Positions 6,071 through 7,552 of a stretch of 7,552 nt of DNA are shown here, piece by piece. The DNA is taken from NCBI GenBank assembly GCA_030632545.1, contig DAOVUO010000113.1, positions 1-7,552 on the forward strand, given 5' to 3'. This DNA comes from Bacteroidales bacterium. GTDB lineage: Bacteria; Bacteroidota; Bacteroidia; Bacteroidales; DYOH01. The notes below the pieces were generated by a model. The model did not search any database, was not told the DNA's origin, and saw only the letters and a list, made by a program, of their open reading frames with translations. Made by a program: the position numbers and the translations under genes. Numbering within the stretch: the stretch's first letter is position 1; the number at the start of each line of letters is the position of its first letter.

Positions 6071-7213
6071 TTAATACCCTTTTAAATCAATATTTTCACT
6101 TTCGAGCATTGCCACACGTTTTTTCATTTTTTTCTGTATGATTCTAAAATGATGTTGGTCATCGGGTGTAATCAGTGAAATCGCTTCACCTGGCGATTCC
6201 GCTCTTCCTGTTCTTCCAATTCGGTGTACATAATCTTTGGGCGAACGTGGTAATTCATAATTTATGACACATGGCAAAAACTCAATATCAATTCCACGAG
6301 CAATTAAATCAGTAGCCACTAATACTCTTAGTTCGCCCGATTTGAATTTTTGTAAAGCTTTTGTTCGTGCACCTTGGCTTTTTTTACTATGTATAGCTAC
6401 TGCGTCTATTCCATTATTCTGCAATTTAAGTGCCACCGCATTTGCCCTATACACCGATGATGTAAAAATCAAAACCTGTTTTAAATTCTCACTTTTAATT
6501 AAATAACGTAAAAATGGACCTTTCCTTTCTTCCGAAACATAATAAGCTACCTGATTAATCAAATCCAATTCATCCTTTTCAGCTTCAATTTTTATAACTA
6601 TCGGTTTGTGCAATAAAATTTGATTAATTGCCTCAATATTATCATTTAAAGTAGCCGAAAACAGCAAATTTTGTCGTTTTTTAGGCAAAAAATCTAAAAT
6701 ACGGTTCATTTCATCCTTAAAACCCAAATTCAGCATTTTATCAGCCTCATCGAGCACCAATGTATCAATATCAGATAAATGCACAGCGTTTGAATCAACT
6801 AATTCCAATAATCTACCAGGTGTAGCTATCAAAACATGAACATTCTGCATAGCAATCATTTGTGGATTAATAGAAGCACCACCAAAAACAGCTAACGATT
6901 TCACAGCTTCAGAAAGTGCAGACGAATACAACTGAAACACTTCGTTTACTTGAACTGCAAGCTCGCGAGTAGGTACTAAAACAAGTACTTTTACATGTCT
7001 GTTTTTAGAAATACTAACCGACTGTAAGTTCATTAAAATGGGCAATACATAACTCGCAGTTTTTCCAGAGCCAGTTTGGGCAATTCCCAAAACATCTTTT
7101 TTATTCAGAATAGCAGGAATTACCTCCTGCTGTATAGGATAAGCTTTTGTAATATTTTGCTCTGCCAATACTTTAACCAAAGCTGGCGATAAGCCTAATG
7201 ATTCAAATGTCAT
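6071..7213 (-). CDS. DEAD-box ATP-dependent RNA helicase, RhlE-like
   Basis: The 380-aa protein carries the complete DEAD-box set: Q motif (Phe3 and Gln28 in YPIQQ), motif I AQTGSGKT (45-52), PTRELA and TPGR, motif II DEAD (155-158), motif III SAT (186-188), LIFTSS, ATDLIARGID, and motif VI HRIGRTGR (330-337). These proteins unwind short RNA duplexes with ATP and act in the cytoplasm in ribosome assembly, mRNA decay and cold adaptation. The tail after motif VI is only about 43 residues and lacks the long basic extension seen in many RhlE/CsdA proteins, so this is close to a minimal core. ATG 7213 has an A-rich leader (AAAAAAAATAAAA) in place of a Shine-Dalgarno site, usual for Bacteroidota. 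It is the first gene of a three-gene minus-strand cluster with two outer-membrane barrel genes. Family is certain; the RhlE subfamily is likely. Confidence 0.96.
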   Translation of the reverse strand: MTFESLGLSPALVKVLAEQNITKAYPIQQEVIPAILNKKDVLGIAQTGSGKTASYVLPILMNLQSVSISKNRHVKVLVLVPTRELAVQVNEVFQLYSSALSEAVKSLAVFGGASINPQMIAMQNVHVLIATPGRLLELVDSNAVHLSDIDTLVLDEADKMLNLGFKDEMNRILDFLPKKRQNLLFSATLNDNIEAINQILLHKPIVIKIEAEKDELDLINQVAYYVSEERKGPFLRYLIKSENLKQVLIFTSSVYRANAVALKLQNNGIDAVAIHSKKSQGARTKALQKFKSGELRVLVATDLIARGIDIEFLPCVINYELPRSPKDYVHRIGRTGRAESPGEAISLITPDDQHHFRIIQKKMKKRVAMLESENIDLKGY

Positions 7214-7267
7214 ATTTTTATTTTTTTTGCATATTATTAAGTCTCAGACTAAGTTTTTATTTCGTAT

Positions 7268-7372
7268 TTATAGATCTACCTCTTTAAAATCAATAATAGA
7301 CTGCATATCACTACAAATAATAGTATTATCATCACAAAAAGCTCTCACTATGTTCAAACTTTCAGGAAATGA
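7268..7372 (-). pseudogene. Short coding-like fragment, 34 codons, unknown
   Basis: On the minus strand a frame is open between a TAG (7373-7375) and a TAA (7268-7270). It reads SFPESLNIVRAFCDD, then NTIICSDMQSIIDFKEVDL, which has a protein-like composition. There is no ATG at its head, only TTG at 7355-7357 and GTG at 7346-7348, so it is either a very small protein with a non-ATG start or the 3' relic of a broken gene. In an adjacent minus-strand frame ATG GTG TCG runs into this stretch from upstream, so a single-base frameshift is conceivable. I do not recognise the family. Confidence 0.3.
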
Positions 7373-7414
7373 CTAAAAAACGACACCATAACTTTAAATT
7401 AGCATAGTTTGAAC
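7352..7414. repeat. Inverted repeat GTTCAAACT ... AGTTTGAAC
   Basis: Two perfect 9-base arms (7352-7360 and 7406-7414) are separated by 45 bases; after one mismatch two more outer bases also pair. They lie just downstream of the PQQ-like gene's stop on the minus strand. This could be a long-loop transcript-end structure, a protein-binding pair or a trace of an excised element. The left arm overlaps the short coding-like fragment. Confidence 0.4.
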
Positions 7415-7436
7415 TTAATTTATGACGTAAAATCAA

Positions 7437-7552
7437 TTACTGCTTTATACTGTAAGCCATAAGCACATTGCCGTGCCTGACATACAATTTACCTTTATTT
7501 ATTACAGGATGCGAAAAATGTTCTTTTGTCCCTTTAGTAATTTTAAATTGAC
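7437..7552 (-). CDS. PQQ-like beta-propeller (BamB-type repeat) protein, C-terminal 37 residues only
   Basis: The minus-strand frame enters from the right edge and ends at TAA (7437-7439), giving 37 residues; the start lies outside the window. The piece contains FKITKGTKEHFSHPVI, then NKGKLYVRHGNVLMAYSIKQ. This is the recognisable last blade of PQQ-like beta-propeller proteins, whose consensus end is about H-W-A-H-P-V-I, then G-x-L-Y-I-R-H-G, then L-x-A-Y-D-I-K. Here Trp-Ala of the His motif is replaced by Phe-Ser and the Asp by Ser, which are mild changes. Such proteins are usually exported and act as outrider or scaffold propellers or as quinoprotein-like enzymes; the visible end cannot tell which. 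It is transcribed in the same direction as the helicase, 223 bases upstream of it. The fragment is short, but the match to the family end is characteristic. Confidence 0.8.
   Translation of the reverse strand, partial: QFKITKGTKEHFSHPVINKGKLYVRHGNVLMAYSIKQ

Larger units (their letters stand above)
7214..7436. other. Intergenic region upstream of the helicase
   Basis: These 223 bases lie between the PQQ-like gene's stop and the helicase start, both on the minus strand. They should hold the helicase promoter, but I find no good TAnnTTTG match on the minus strand. A short palindrome AGTCT-C-AGACT sits at 7240-7250, about 27 bases upstream of the helicase ATG, and could be an operator or chance. 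A coding-like fragment (7268-7372) and an inverted repeat (7352-7414) are listed separately. Confidence 0.5.

Noticed and set aside
6264..6506. 80-codon plus-strand ORF
   Set aside because: It is the antisense shadow of the helicase motifs IV-VI region and shows no family features of its own.
1..7552. CRISPR array, tRNA, insertion sequence or toxin-antitoxin module
   Set aside because: No regularly spaced repeats, cloverleaf-like sequence, transposase motifs or toxin family motifs were seen on either strand; the macro-domain gene has no adjacent ADP-ribosylating toxin.

Overview
This is an AT-rich bacterial window with compact, standard-code genes. It most likely comes from a member of the Bacteroidota (Bacteroidales or a relative). 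The support is: two PorT-like outer-membrane beta-barrel proteins, signal peptides ending in A/S before a Gln, an AAA-ATPase-like/PD-(D/E)XK protein of a family that is abundant in Bacteroidota, TAnnTTTG-type promoter boxes, and A-rich leaders without clear Shine-Dalgarno sites. No rRNA, tRNA, CRISPR array, transposase or integrase is visible.

Left part (1-1770). The window opens inside a plus-strand gene for FAD-dependent glycerol-3-phosphate dehydrogenase (GlpD), of which the C-terminal 263 residues are present. A 115-residue protein of unknown family follows. A near-perfect hairpin at 1216-1248 separates it from a convergent macro-domain gene of the YmdB/MacroD type (ADP-ribose or O-acetyl-ADP-ribose hydrolase).

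Middle part (1771-4501). A minus-strand gene encodes a small exported protein that looks like two SPOR-like units with one cysteine pair. A 348-base gap follows, with a weak coding-like relic and a promoter box. Next is the plus-strand AAA-ATPase-like/PD-(D/E)XK gene. Its start should be ATG 2734; the TTG at 2704 lies inside the promoter-like box.

Right part (4502-7552). Three minus-strand genes are packed like an operon: a DEAD-box RNA helicase of RhlE type, then two paralogous outer-membrane beta-barrel proteins. The helicase stop codon abuts the next ATG, and 9 bases separate the two barrel genes. Upstream of the helicase lie a short coding-like fragment, an inverted repeat, and at the right edge the last 37 codons of a minus-strand PQQ-like beta-propeller protein.

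Overall these are mostly ordinary chromosomal genes with one accessory-looking gene. I do not see a convincing new multi-gene system. The points most worth a second look are the solitary ATPase/nuclease gene, the helicase-barrel operon, the two-unit SPOR-like protein and the short coding-like fragment upstream of the helicase.
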